Positions 40,433 through 49,626 of a stretch of DNA of 64,000 nucleotides are shown piece after piece. The stretch is from Gammaproteobacteria bacterium HGW-Gammaproteobacteria-1 (GTDB taxonomy: Bacteria; Pseudomonadota; Gammaproteobacteria; Thiohalomonadales; Thiohalomonadaceae). The position numbers and the translations under genes were made by a program. Where the stretch lies: contig PGZL01000008.1 in assembly GCA_002840095.1 (NCBI GenBank), positions 310,001 through 374,000 of the forward strand, in the 5' to 3' direction. Below the pieces are notes generated by a model. That model did not search any database. It saw only the letters and a program-made list of their open reading frames with translations, and was not told the DNA's origin. Each line of letters starts with the position of its first letter. Positions within the stretch are counted from its first letter, which is position 1.

Positions 40433-41281
40433 TCAAAACCGCCCGGCGCGATAGTCGTTGTAGGCCTGGCGCACCTCGGCCTCGGTATTCATCACGAACG
40501 GTCCGCCGCGGGCCACCGGCTCGCCCAGGGGCCGGCCGCTGACCAGCAAAAGGCGACTGTCGTCGTCCGCCTCGATGCGCACCTGCGCGCCGGGGCCGAG
40601 TACGGCCAGGGAAAAGGCTTCGATGCTCTGGCCCTGGATGTGCACGCGTCCTTCGAATACGAAGACAAAGACGTTGCGCTCTGCCGCCAGCGCCTCCTCG
40701 AATGCCGTGCCGGCGGGCAGGGTGACGTCGAAGTAGCTCACCGGCGTGATCAGTTCGCGCACCGGCCCCTGGGTGCCCGAGGCGGTGGTGCCGGCCACCA
40801 CGCGCACCTCGACGCCGCCTTCGCGCCGTTCCACCGGTATCGCCGCCACGCCGAATTCCTGGTAGCGCGGCGCCATCATCTTGTCCGCGGCGGGCAGGTT
40901 GACCCACAGCTGGAAGCCGGCCAGCAGGCCGTCTTCCTGTTCCGGCATCTCGGAATGGACGATGCCGCGCCCGGCGGTCATCCATTGCACGCCGCCGTGT
41001 TCGATCACGCCGCTGTGGCCGGCGTTGTCGCCGTGGCGCATGCGGCCGTGCAGGAGATAGGTGACGGTTTCGAAGCCGCGATGGGGATGGGGCGGGAAGC
41101 CACCGATGTAGTCGTCCGGATCGTCGGAGCGGAACTCGTCCAGCAGCAGGAAGGGATCGAGCATGGGCAGCGCCGGCCCGCCGATGACCCGGGTCAGGCG
41201 CACGCCGTCGCCGTCGGCGGTTTCGTGGCCGCGCACCAGCTGGGCGACCGGGCGTATGGAATTGGCGACTTTCTGGTCCAT
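40433..41281 (-). CDS. Pirin-family cupin protein
   Basis: The 282-residue protein is a full pirin: FLLLDEFRSDDPDDYIGGFPPHPHRGFETVTYLLHG contains the two His of the metal site, then QWMTAGRGIVHSEMPE supplies the His and Glu ligands, and a second cupin half follows. Bacterial pirins can act as quercetinases or redox regulators. The ATG at 41281 is behind GAGGAG. It is divergent from a LysR gene that is likely to control it. Confidence 0.94.
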   Translation of the reverse strand: MDQKVANSIRPVAQLVRGHETADGDGVRLTRVIGGPALPMLDPFLLLDEFRSDDPDDYIGGFPPHPHRGFETVTYLLHGRMRHGDNAGHSGVIEHGGVQWMTAGRGIVHSEMPEQEDGLLAGFQLWVNLPAADKMMAPRYQEFGVAAIPVERREGGVEVRVVAGTTASGTQGPVRELITPVSYFDVTLPAGTAFEEALAAERNVFVFVFEGRVHIQGQSIEAFSLAVLGPGAQVRIEADDDSRLLLVSGRPLGEPVARGGPFVMNTEAEVRQAYNDYRAGRF

Positions 41282-41394
41282 GGCAGACTCCTCAGGAAAA
41301 GCATTTGTGTATTGCATGGTTGAAACAAGTTTAGGGTTGCCGAATCAGGAATAAAGGCGATAATCGGCAAAATACTGTTGCGTATACGAGAACA

Positions 41395-42303
41395 ATGGAC
41401 CGCTTCGAGACCCTGCAAACCTTTGTCGCCGTGGTGGAGGCCGGAAGCTTCAGTGCCGCCGCCGGGCGACTGGGGCGCGCCAAGTCGGCGGTGAGCCGGC
41501 ATGTGGCGGAGCTGGAGGGTCACCTCGGCGCCCAGCTGCTCAACCGCACCACCCGCCGCCTGTCGCTCACCGAGACCGGGCGCGAATTCTACGAACGGGC
41601 GCAACGCATACTGGCCGATCTGGAAGAGGCGGAGCTGTCGGTGGCGGCGGAGCAGACCGCCCTGCGCGGCCGGCTGCGGCTGGCCGCGCCGCTGTCCTTC
41701 GGCGTGCTGCACCTGGCGCCGGCCCTGAATGCATTTCTCGCCGACCACCCCGAGCTGGTGCTCGACCTGGACCTGGACGACCGCCGCGTCAACCTGGTGG
41801 AGGAGGGCTTCGACCTGGCGCTGCGCATCGGCGAGCTGGCCGATTCCACCCTGGTGGCGCGGCCGCTGGCGCCGATCCGCATGCAGCTGTGCGCCAGCCC
41901 CGCCTATCTGCGTCGTCACGGCACGCCGCAGACGCCGCAGGACCTGGCGTTCCATGCCGGCCTGGTGTACGGCAATATTCCCGAGGCGCAGCAGTGGCGT
42001 TTCATCGATGCCGGCGGCAGGACGCACAGCGTCAAGGTGCCGGCCCGCCTGCGCGCCAACAACGGCGACGTACTGTTGCAGGCGGCGCTGGACGGCCTCG
42101 GCATCTGCGTCAGTCCCACCTTTCTCGCCGGCCGCGCCCTGGCCGCGGGCGAGCTGTTGCCGCTGCTGCCCGGCTACGCCGCGCCGGGTACCACGGCCTA
42201 TGCCGTCTACCCCTCGCGCCGCCATCAGTCGCAGCGGGTGCGGATGCTGATCGACTATCTGGCACAGCGCTTCGGCGATGCGCCGTATTGGGATCGCGCC
42301 TGA
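41395..42303 (+). CDS. LysR-family regulator divergent from pirin
   Basis: The 302-residue protein has the N-terminal LysR winged helix (FETLQTFVAVVEAGSFSAAAGRLGRAKSAVSRHVAELE) and a CrgA/YafC-type effector domain. The 113-base spacer shared with pirin contains an AT-rich region (CGATAATCGGCAAAATACTG). LysR-pirin divergent pairs occur widely, so pirin is the likely target. Confidence 0.93.
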   Translation: MDRFETLQTFVAVVEAGSFSAAAGRLGRAKSAVSRHVAELEGHLGAQLLNRTTRRLSLTETGREFYERAQRILADLEEAELSVAAEQTALRGRLRLAAPLSFGVLHLAPALNAFLADHPELVLDLDLDDRRVNLVEEGFDLALRIGELADSTLVARPLAPIRMQLCASPAYLRRHGTPQTPQDLAFHAGLVYGNIPEAQQWRFIDAGGRTHSVKVPARLRANNGDVLLQAALDGLGICVSPTFLAGRALAAGELLPLLPGYAAPGTTAYAVYPSRRHQSQRVRMLIDYLAQRFGDAPYWDRA

Positions 42304-42320
42304 TGCAAAAAGAACGGTCT

Positions 42321-42432
42321 CTCGCCAAGACGCCAAGGCGCCAAGAAAGGCAACACGACGTAGGCGTGCATCCGGTATCCGGACAGAAAGGATTGGTCGG
42401 GATTCCCTTGGCGTGCTTGGCGTCTTGGCGAG
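42321..42432. repeat. Intergenic inverted repeat, family A copy 3
   Basis: CTCGCCAAGACGCCAAGGCG to GCTTGGCGTCTTGGCGAG, 112 bases, same orientation as copy 2. It fills the space between the LysR gene and tmcA. Confidence 0.8.
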
Positions 42433-42468
42433 ATCCATTGTTTGGCGCCTCACCCAGTGGTGCGCGCA

Positions 42469-44529
42469 ATGATTAGGCAGCGGCAGCTGTGGGTGCTGGC
42501 CGGCACGCGCGCCTGGGCGCGCGAGGCGGCGCAGCGCTATGCCTCCGACCAGATGCTGTGGCTGGGCGAGCCGCCGCCCGGCGTGCCCGGCGGCCCGGCG
42601 CGGGAGGCGCACAAATGGCTGGGACGCGAGCTGGACCTGCTGGTCGTCGACGCCTGGGCCGGGTTCGACGTGGAGGCCTTCGGCGCCGCCGCCGGTGCAC
42701 TGCGCGGCGGCGGCCTGCTGCTGTTGCTGACGCCGCCGCTCACCGAGTGGCCGCACTATGCCGACCCGGAATACGCGCGCATCGCCGTGCATCCGTTTAC
42801 GCCGGAACAGGTCAGCGGACGTTTTCTCGCCCGCTTCGTGCGCCTGCTGCGGCAGCATGGGGTGGCTGTGCTGGGCGAGGGTGACGCACTGCCGTCGTGG
42901 CAGCCGGTACCTGCGGTACACCCGGCCGACTGGTGCACGGCGGAGCAGCAGGCGGCACTGGAAACGATCACCCAGATGGCGCAGGCCGCGGCGCCCGCGC
43001 CCGTGGTGCTCACCTCCGATCGCGGCCGCGGCAAGTCGGCGGTGCTGGGCATGGTCGCGGCGCGGTTGCTCGCCGCCGGCGTGCAACGCATCGTGGTGAC
43101 GGCGCCGCGGCTGGCGGCGGTCGATACCCTGTTCGAGCATGCCGCGCGCGGTCTGCCGCAGGCGGAGGTCAGCCGCGGCAGCGTTGCATTCCCCACCGGG
43201 GTCACCCTGCAATTCATCGCGCCCGATGAACTGGTGCACGCACTGCCGCCTGTCGATCTGCTGCTGGTGGACGAGGCGGCGGCGATCCCCACGCCCTTGC
43301 TGGAGCGCCTGTTGGTGCACTATCCGCGCATCGTCTTCGCCACCACCCTGCACGGCTACGAGGGCACCGGCCGCGGCTTCGCGGTGCGCTTCCAGCAGGT
43401 GCTGGACGGCCGCGCGCCGGGCTGGACCGCGGTGCGCCTGAGCGAGCCCATACGCTGGGCGGCGGACGATGCGCTGGAGCGTTTCGTGTTCCGCGCCCTG
43501 CTGCTCGATGCCGCGGCGGCGGAGGATGCGGCGGTGCGCGATGCGACGGCGGAGGACTGCCGCATCGAACGGGTGGAGCGCGACGCGCTGCTCGCCGACG
43601 AGGCGACCCTGCAGCAGCTGTTCGGCCTGCTGGTCCTGGCCCACTACCGCACCAGCCCCCTCGATCTGCGCCATCTGCTGGACGGCCCCAACGTCAGCGT
43701 GTGGCTGATGCGCCGGCAGGGACAGGTGGCGGCCGCCGCCCTGACGGTACGCGAGGGCGGCTTCGACGCCGCGCTGGCGCAGGAGATCTATCAGGGGCGG
43801 CGCCGCCCGCGCGGCCATCTCATCCCCCAGTCACTGGCGCTGCACAGCGGTTACGTCGAGGCGCCGCGCCTGCGCGGCGAACGCATCATGCGCATCGCCG
43901 TGCACCCCGCGGCGCAACAGCGCGGCCTGGGTACACGCCTGCTGCACGCACTCATCGAACAGGCGCGCAGCGACGGCCTCGATTTCATCGGCTCCAGTTT
44001 CGGCGCGACCGCGCCGCTGCTCGCCTTCTGGCGCCGGGCGCAGTTGCTGCCGCTGCGATTGGGGCTGACGCGCGAGGCGAGCAGCGGTGCGCATTCGGTG
44101 ATCGTGCTGCGACCGTTGTCGGCGCCGGGCCGCGCCCTGTACGACGCCGTGCGCGCGCGCTTTCTGGCCCACCTGCCGGCGTTGCTCGGTGACGGCATGG
44201 AGGAAGTGGATACGGACGTGGCGGCGGCCCTGCTGGCGGAGTCCGTGGCGGACGACAGCAGTGAGCTGGATGCGCAGGACCGGCGCGACGTGGAGAGTTT
44301 CGTGCGCGGCTGGCGCGGTTATGAAGTGTGCCAGGTGGCGCTGCGCAAACGGGTGGCCGCCATGGCGGATACCGCACCCCTCTCCGCCGTGCAGCGTGAG
44401 CTGCTGCTGGCCAAGGTCGTGCGGCGGCAATCCTGGGAGCAGATCGTCGCCGCTTTTGGATACAACGGGCGGGCCCAGGCCCTCGCCGCGCTGCGCGAGG
44501 CGGTGGCGGGTTTGGACGCCGCCGCCTAA
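42469..44529 (+). CDS. tmcA: tRNA(Met) cytidine acetyltransferase TmcA
   Basis: The 686-residue protein has the TmcA layout: an N-terminal DUF1726-like domain, an RNA-helicase-type ATPase (Walker A TSDRGRGKSAVLG, DEAAAIPTPLL as Walker B-like motif), a GNAT acetyltransferase with the acetyl-CoA loop (RIAVHPAAQQRGLGTRLL) and a C-terminal helical tRNA-binding tail. It makes N4-acetylcytidine at the wobble base of elongator tRNA-Met. Start uncertain: ATG 42469, or the GTG codons just upstream. Confidence 0.95.
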   Translation: MIRQRQLWVLAGTRAWAREAAQRYASDQMLWLGEPPPGVPGGPAREAHKWLGRELDLLVVDAWAGFDVEAFGAAAGALRGGGLLLLLTPPLTEWPHYADPEYARIAVHPFTPEQVSGRFLARFVRLLRQHGVAVLGEGDALPSWQPVPAVHPADWCTAEQQAALETITQMAQAAAPAPVVLTSDRGRGKSAVLGMVAARLLAAGVQRIVVTAPRLAAVDTLFEHAARGLPQAEVSRGSVAFPTGVTLQFIAPDELVHALPPVDLLLVDEAAAIPTPLLERLLVHYPRIVFATTLHGYEGTGRGFAVRFQQVLDGRAPGWTAVRLSEPIRWAADDALERFVFRALLLDAAAAEDAAVRDATAEDCRIERVERDALLADEATLQQLFGLLVLAHYRTSPLDLRHLLDGPNVSVWLMRRQGQVAAAALTVREGGFDAALAQEIYQGRRRPRGHLIPQSLALHSGYVEAPRLRGERIMRIAVHPAAQQRGLGTRLLHALIEQARSDGLDFIGSSFGATAPLLAFWRRAQLLPLRLGLTREASSGAHSVIVLRPLSAPGRALYDAVRARFLAHLPALLGDGMEEVDTDVAAALLAESVADDSSELDAQDRRDVESFVRGWRGYEVCQVALRKRVAAMADTAPLSAVQRELLLAKVVRRQSWEQIVAAFGYNGRAQALAALREAVAGLDAAA

Positions 44530-44537
44530 GGCACCGC

Positions 44538-46727
44538 CTACAGCAGCGGTTCGACCCGCGGCTGTGCCGCGGCGGCGGCGTCGATGGCGGGGTGGCAGAC
44601 GAACAGCTGCTGCGGCGCCACGTCGTGCTGCGTCACCAGCGCAGCCTTCACCGCCTCGGCGCGTTCATGCGCCAGGTTCTCCAGCAGTGCGGTCATGGCG
44701 GCCTCGTCCAGCGGCGGTTTGCCCTTGGGTGGCTGCGGCCGATCCGCCGCAGTGGCGTAGCCGCACAGCCGCAATTGCAGTTTGGGCCGCTGCTGGAACA
44801 GTCCGCCGATCTTTTCCAGGTAGGCCTGCTGCGGCGGGTCCAGGACGGCGGAGCCGGGGAGGAAGATGAAGGGTTCCAGTTTGATGTTGCCCGCGCCGTC
44901 GGCCAGCGAGGCGAGGGTGAGCAGGCCGCCGAAGGGTTGCAGCAGCAGCTTCAGGTAGCTCACGGTCGCCAGCCTCATGGTCTTGGCCAGCGCGGTGTTG
45001 ATGGCATCGGAAATATCGAAGGACGGGTCGTGCAGATTGCCGCTGATGGGCAGTTTCAAGGCGATGTTGTCGTCCTTGTCCTTGAGCATGTAAAGGGCGG
45101 TGTCCAGCGGGATTTTCAGCTGCTCGTTGAAGTGCGCCATTTTTTCCGGGTCGGTCTGTTCCACCGTCAGCTTGTGGATGCGCAAATCGTTGTTTCCCTC
45201 CAGCATGTCGTCGGTGATGGCGAGCCGCATGGTTGCGCCCAGCTGCCCGCTGCTCAGGTTGTAGCCCAGGTAGCGTATGGTGTAGGGCGTCAGGTGCGGC
45301 AGGTCCAGGGCCTGCAATTCGCTGTGCAGTTTCAGGTTGACCCGTGCGGCGAAGGGCAGCACCTCGCCGCGCAGTTCCAGAGCCGTGTACCTGCCGGCGC
45401 GGCCGGTGAGATGGAAGGACGCGGCCTTGCCGGGGGCGCGATTGTCGATGCCGGTGATCTCCGCCGCGGTAATGTGCAGGGTTTCGCGGTAGGCCGGCTT
45501 GACCGATTGATCGATAAATTCCACGGCGTTGTCGCCGCCGAGGACGATGCGCCCGATGTGCAGCGCGGGCGGTGCAGTTTGGTCCTTCGCCGCAGGTGAC
45601 GTGTCGCCCGCCGCCGGCAGCCGCAGCTGTCCCCCGGCGTCGCGACGCAAGGCCAGCTGCACGCCGTTCAATGCCAGTTCGGCGACACCGATATCGTTGT
45701 TGCCACGCAGGGCGATGCCGTCGATGCGGGCGCCGGCCAGGGTCAGCAGCGCCTGCTCCTCTCCGGCATCGCCTGCGGTGACGCGGTCCAGCGTGGCGCT
45801 GCCGTTGACCTCCAACGCCGCGACCGCCCCCTGGTGCAGGGTCAGGTCCACGTCGCCGTCCCACTGCGCGCCCTTGCCGGTGACCCGCCAGGGCGGCTGC
45901 ACCAGCGCCAGCTCGCCGATGCCGACGCTGCCCTTTTGCGTCAGCCGCTGTTCCACCGCATCGCCGCGATAGCTGAAATCGCTGGCCACGGTGAGTCGCG
46001 CATCGACGGCGGGAATGCCTTCCGGCGCCAGGGCCAGGAACGGCGCCACGGCCAGTGCCTGCAGGGTCAGGCGCGCCTGCGCGGCGATGACGGCGGCAAG
46101 AGGCGTGGCAGTCGCTTGGAGTTTGAAGTCGCTGCCGTTGAGCTTGCCCGCCAGGTGCAGCTCCGTCGCCTGCTGCGGCAACCAGGTGTGGAAGTCGTGC
46201 AGGTCCAGCGCCGCGACGTCGAGCGAGGTGTCGAGCGCAGGTAAGGTCAGCGTAAAGACGGCATCCTCCATGTGCGCGTGTTGCAGGCCGACGCCCCAGT
46301 CCGGTCCCGGCGCAGCGGGTGCGGGTTGCGCCGGCGGCGCCAGGGCGATACCGCCGATGCGCCAGCTGCCGCCGTCCTGCTGTGCCACGGTCAGGCGCAC
46401 GCCGCGCAGTTCCAGTTCCCGAACGCGCACCCGGCGTTCCCACAGCGGCCCCCAGTCCAGCCGCAGCCGCAGTTGCTCGACGCTAAGGGCGTCGCCGCAG
46501 TACAGGCCGCGCAGCCGGAAATCCAGGATGAATGGATTGAAGTCGACGTCGGTGATGCGTGCTTCATGCAGCCCCTGCTGGTGCAACGCATATTCGAGGC
46601 CGAGGCGGATCCCCTGCGGCAGCAGCGCGAGCAAGGCCGCCGCGGCGATGACGCCGCCGAGGACGCGGCGCAGCCAGCGGGGGAACCGGTGGCGATGGAC
46701 CTTGGCGTCAGCGGGAGCGGCGTTCAT
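44538..46727 (-). CDS. DUF748/AsmA-like envelope protein
   Basis: The 729-residue protein has an N-terminal membrane anchor (WLRRVLGGVIAAAALLALLP) and a long repetitive beta-rich periplasmic part typical of DUF748 and AsmA-like proteins (LLLQPFGGLLTLASLADGAGNIKLEPFIF near the C terminus). A C-terminal OmpA-like stretch (LDPPQQAYLEKIGGLFQQRPKLQLRLCGYA) is included. AsmA-clan proteins are thought to bridge lipids between the membranes. The start was set at 46727; the longer track ORF runs over the next gene's promoter. Confidence 0.85.
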   Translation of the reverse strand: MNAAPADAKVHRHRFPRWLRRVLGGVIAAAALLALLPQGIRLGLEYALHQQGLHEARITDVDFNPFILDFRLRGLYCGDALSVEQLRLRLDWGPLWERRVRVRELELRGVRLTVAQQDGGSWRIGGIALAPPAQPAPAAPGPDWGVGLQHAHMEDAVFTLTLPALDTSLDVAALDLHDFHTWLPQQATELHLAGKLNGSDFKLQATATPLAAVIAAQARLTLQALAVAPFLALAPEGIPAVDARLTVASDFSYRGDAVEQRLTQKGSVGIGELALVQPPWRVTGKGAQWDGDVDLTLHQGAVAALEVNGSATLDRVTAGDAGEEQALLTLAGARIDGIALRGNNDIGVAELALNGVQLALRRDAGGQLRLPAAGDTSPAAKDQTAPPALHIGRIVLGGDNAVEFIDQSVKPAYRETLHITAAEITGIDNRAPGKAASFHLTGRAGRYTALELRGEVLPFAARVNLKLHSELQALDLPHLTPYTIRYLGYNLSSGQLGATMRLAITDDMLEGNNDLRIHKLTVEQTDPEKMAHFNEQLKIPLDTALYMLKDKDDNIALKLPISGNLHDPSFDISDAINTALAKTMRLATVSYLKLLLQPFGGLLTLASLADGAGNIKLEPFIFLPGSAVLDPPQQAYLEKIGGLFQQRPKLQLRLCGYATAADRPQPPKGKPPLDEAAMTALLENLAHERAEAVKAALVTQHDVAPQQLFVCHPAIDAAAAAQPRVEPLL

Positions 46728-46901
46728 GGCGGCGGTTTCGTTCAGCTCGGTGCGGGCGGGCAGGGGACGCGGGCCGCAAGGTTTGGGCCTGTCCCTGTAG
46801 CTGGGTATAGCCGGGGCGGCCGATTCCGGCAAGTGCGTCTGCCCCGATGGCGGCGGCCTGGGATACAATGGCCGCTTTTCCAGGCACGGGAGCCGGATTT
46901 C

Positions 46902-47747
46902 GTGAAACTGAGCGCCGAACAGTTCCGCCATTGGGACAACAAGTGCATCACCCTGCTGGGCATGTCCGGCGTGGGCAAGACGCGCATCTCCACCCTGCTG
47001 CGCGGCGGCAACTGGTTCCACTACTCGGCGGACTACCGCATCGGCACGCGCTACCTGGACGAGGCGATCCTCGACAACATCAAGCAGCAGGCCATGCAGG
47101 TGCCGTTCCTGCGCGACCTGCTGCGTTCGGATTCCATCTATATCCGCAACAACATCACCGTCGATCACCTCAAACCGGTGTCCACCTTCATGGGCAAGCT
47201 GGGCAATCCCGAGCTGGGCGGCCTGTCGCTGACTGAATTCAAGCGTCGCCAGGAACTGCATCGCGTGGCCGAGGTGGCCACCTTCCGTGACGTGCCCGAG
47301 TTCATCCACAAGGCGCAGTCGCTGTACGGCTACCAGCACTTCATCAACGACGCCGGCGGCTCGCTGTGCGAACTGGACGAGCCGGGCCTGCTGGAACAGC
47401 TGGCCGAGCACACCCTGTTCATCTACATCCAGGCCTCGGCCGATGACGAGCGCGAACTGATCCGCCGCGCGGAAAACGATCCCAAGCCGCTGTATTACCG
47501 CGAGGCCTTCCTCGACGAGCAGCTGGCCATCTACATGGGCGAGCGCGGGCTGGACTATGTCGCGCTGATCGAGCCGGACGATTTCGTGCGCTGGGTCTTC
47601 TCGCGCCTGTTTCGCGCACGCGTGCCGCGCTACGAGACCATCGCGCAGATGTACGGCTACACCGTCACCACAGCCGAGCTGTCGCAGGTGCGGACCGAGG
47701 CCGACTTCCTTGGCCTGATCGAGCGCGCCATCGAGCGCCGGAGCTGA
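46902..47747 (+). CDS. P-loop ATPase of unknown function
   Basis: The 281-residue protein has a Walker A motif close to the N terminus (ITLLGMSGVGKTRISTLL) and begins with a GTG behind GGAG (VKLSAEQFRHW). After the P-loop it carries a distinctive stretch HYSADYRIGTRYLDEAILD and later DPKPLYYREAFLDEQLA. No transport or helicase signature is present. It resembles the small-kinase fold and could be a nucleotide or protein kinase-like ATPase. It is conserved in length with no visible frameshift; function unassigned. Confidence 0.8.
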   Translation: MKLSAEQFRHWDNKCITLLGMSGVGKTRISTLLRGGNWFHYSADYRIGTRYLDEAILDNIKQQAMQVPFLRDLLRSDSIYIRNNITVDHLKPVSTFMGKLGNPELGGLSLTEFKRRQELHRVAEVATFRDVPEFIHKAQSLYGYQHFINDAGGSLCELDEPGLLEQLAEHTLFIYIQASADDERELIRRAENDPKPLYYREAFLDEQLAIYMGERGLDYVALIEPDDFVRWVFSRLFRARVPRYETIAQMYGYTVTTAELSQVRTEADFLGLIERAIERRS

Positions 47748-47753
47748 AAACCG

Positions 47754-47858
47754 ATTTGCCGCTGAGACGCAGAGGCGCGGAGAAGTCAGTCGTCGGGTTA
47801 CCCTGCGCTAACCCGACCTACAAAAACTCTGCGCCTCCGCGTCTCTGCGGCAGGTTTT
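47754..47858. repeat. Intergenic inverted repeat, family B copy 7
   Basis: Arms TTTGCCGCTGAGACGCAGAG and CTCTGCGCCTCCGCGTCTCT. The loop contains an inner palindrome (CGTCGGGTTACCC...GGGTTA-like). It takes up the spacer before metA, leaving about 20 bases for a leader. Confidence 0.75.
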
Positions 47859-47880
47859 GGAATCTATAAGGAAACACGCC

Positions 47881-48954
47881 ATGCCGCTGGTTGCCCACAC
47901 CGATCTCCCCACCTTCGAGCGCATGAAGCAGGAAGGGCAGAACGTGCTGCCGCGCGACTATGCCCTGCAACAGGACATCCGCGAGCTGCACGTCGGCCTG
48001 CTCAACATGATGCCGGATGCCGCGCTGGAGGCCACCGAGCGCCAGTTCTTCCGCCTGGTGGGCGAGAGCAACCAGATCGCGCAGTTCTATCTGCACCCGT
48101 TCACGCTCAAGGAACTGAAGCGCGGCGAGAAGGGGCAGGAACACGTCGACAGGTATTACGAGACCTTCGAGCAGGTGAAGGCGCAGGGGCTGGACGCGCT
48201 GATCATCACCGGCGCCAACGTGCACGGCAGCGAGCTGTCGGAGCAACCGTTCTGGCAGCCCCTGATTGAGGTCATCGACTGGGCCCACGACAACGTCACC
48301 TCGACCCTGTGCTCCTGCCTCACCACCCATGCGGTGATGGAATTCCGTTACGGCCAGAAGCGCCGCCACCTCGGTTTCAAACGCTGGGGCGTGTATTCCC
48401 ATCGCGTGATGGATCGCCACCACCCGCTGGTGGTCGGGGTCAACACGCGCTTCGACGTGCCCCATTCCCGCTTCAACCAAATCGACCGCGAACAGTTCGA
48501 GGCGGTGGGCTGCCGCGTGCTGGTGGAAAGCGCGCAGGCCGGGGTGCACCTGGCGGTCAGCCCCGACCTGTTCCGCCTAGTGTTCTTCCAGGGCCATCCC
48601 GAGTACGACGCCATTTCGCTGCTGAAGGAATACAAGCGCGAGGTGCTGCACTACGTTCACGGCGATCGCGTCGACTATCCGCCCTTCGTGCAGAACTATT
48701 TCACCCGCCAGATCGAGGCCATCCTCGGCGAGTACCGCGAACAGGTCATCGCCGCGCAGGCGAGCGGCGCGCCGGTGCCGGAAATGCCGGAGGCGCTGGT
48801 GGCGGCGCAGCTGGACAACACCTGGCACGACTCCGCCGAGGCGGTGCTGAACAACTGGATCGGCATGGTCTACCAGCTGACCCATCACGATCGCCGCCTG
48901 CAATTCAAGACCGGCGTCAACCCGGAAGATCCGCTCGGCCTGCGCCGTCCCTAG
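47881..48954 (+). CDS. metA: MetA-family homoserine O-acyltransferase
   Basis: The 357-residue protein belongs to the MetA (homoserine O-succinyltransferase/acetyltransferase) family. The catalytic cysteine is in TSTLCSCLTTHAVMEF, with the His of FFQGHPEYD and the Glu in the next segment. It activates homoserine for methionine synthesis. It is longer than E. coli MetA by about 45 residues, mainly at the C terminus. The ATG at 47881 follows AAGGAAACACGCC. The acyl donor cannot be told from sequence alone. Confidence 0.93.
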   Translation: MPLVAHTDLPTFERMKQEGQNVLPRDYALQQDIRELHVGLLNMMPDAALEATERQFFRLVGESNQIAQFYLHPFTLKELKRGEKGQEHVDRYYETFEQVKAQGLDALIITGANVHGSELSEQPFWQPLIEVIDWAHDNVTSTLCSCLTTHAVMEFRYGQKRRHLGFKRWGVYSHRVMDRHHPLVVGVNTRFDVPHSRFNQIDREQFEAVGCRVLVESAQAGVHLAVSPDLFRLVFFQGHPEYDAISLLKEYKREVLHYVHGDRVDYPPFVQNYFTRQIEAILGEYREQVIAAQASGAPVPEMPEALVAAQLDNTWHDSAEAVLNNWIGMVYQLTHHDRRLQFKTGVNPEDPLGLRRP

Positions 48955-49178
48955 TCCCGCTGCCGCCCCGCGCGCCGAGTCTCCTCGCGCGCCTGCCTGA
49001 ACCCCACCCCTTCATCCCGGGTATGCTTGATACCGACGCCGCCCTTGCGGGCGGGCCCGTCGTCGCCCATTGCAAAATCCTATGGCGCCTTGCCCCGATG
49101 CAGGCGAATTGCAATTTGTCATGGCGGCGGCGCGGGCGCTATATCGCTAAGCGTTTGATATGGGGACGAAAACCATGG

Positions 49179-49194
49179 TGGCATACAAACTGCA
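49179..49194 (+). promoter_or_regulatory. Sigma54-type promoter upstream of the tusA/yeeE operon
   Basis: TGGCATACAAACTGCA has the GG and GC dinucleotides with exactly 10 bases between them (-24/-12 type), 70 bases before the first tusA-like gene. The rest of the 48955-49263 gap shows no other feature that I can support. Confidence 0.6.
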
Positions 49195-49263
49195 AATATC
49201 AGGACGTCAAACCGTTCCGGCGGGGCGAGTACGTGATGCGGCTCTGGCGGGAGGCCTTGCGCA

Positions 49264-49581
49264 ATGTCTTGGCTAAAGAATTTCTGGCGCGGACGCAAGG
49301 TTTCCATCACCCAGGACAGGCATTGGGTCGAACTGCCGGGGGTGGGCATGGTGCAGGTGGCGCGTAGCGTGGACTGTCTGGGCGCCGTGTGTCCACGCCC
49401 GCAGCTATTGACCATGCAGATGGTGGAGGAATTGGCGGAGGGGGAGGTGTTTGAGCTGATCTCCGACAACCCGACCTCGGTAGAGACCATTCCGTCTCTG
49501 GTCATGGTGCTGTGCAGCAGCCATTTGGCGACCGTGCGCGATGCGGAAGGCTGGAGGATCTACATCCGCAAGGGCATGTGA
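49264..49581 (+). CDS. TusA-family sulfur carrier with N-terminal extension
   Basis: The 105-residue protein has a TusA-type domain with the reactive cysteine in DCLGAVCPRPQLLTMQM (CPxP motif) and the typical VFELISDNPTSVETIPSL strand-helix. About 30 extra residues precede it (MSWLKNFWRGRKVSITQD), with a short hydrophobic/aromatic start. TusA proteins carry sulfane sulfur as a persulfide. It is the first gene behind a sigma54-type promoter and is followed by the YeeE-type transporter. Confidence 0.88.
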   Translation: MSWLKNFWRGRKVSITQDRHWVELPGVGMVQVARSVDCLGAVCPRPQLLTMQMVEELAEGEVFELISDNPTSVETIPSLVMVLCSSHLATVRDAEGWRIYIRKGM

Positions 49582-49626
49582 GGCGGGACTCAACAAATCT
49601 ATCAAAAAACGGCCGGTGGAAAACAT

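Noticed and set aside
41194-43818. An 874-residue minus-strand ORF
   Set aside because: It runs antisense through the LysR gene and tmcA, both of which have clear family motifs; composition is Arg/Gln/His-rich low complexity.
47748-47880. SAM riboswitch in front of metA
   Set aside because: The spacer is occupied by a family B inverted repeat; no riboswitch-like conserved core was recognised.
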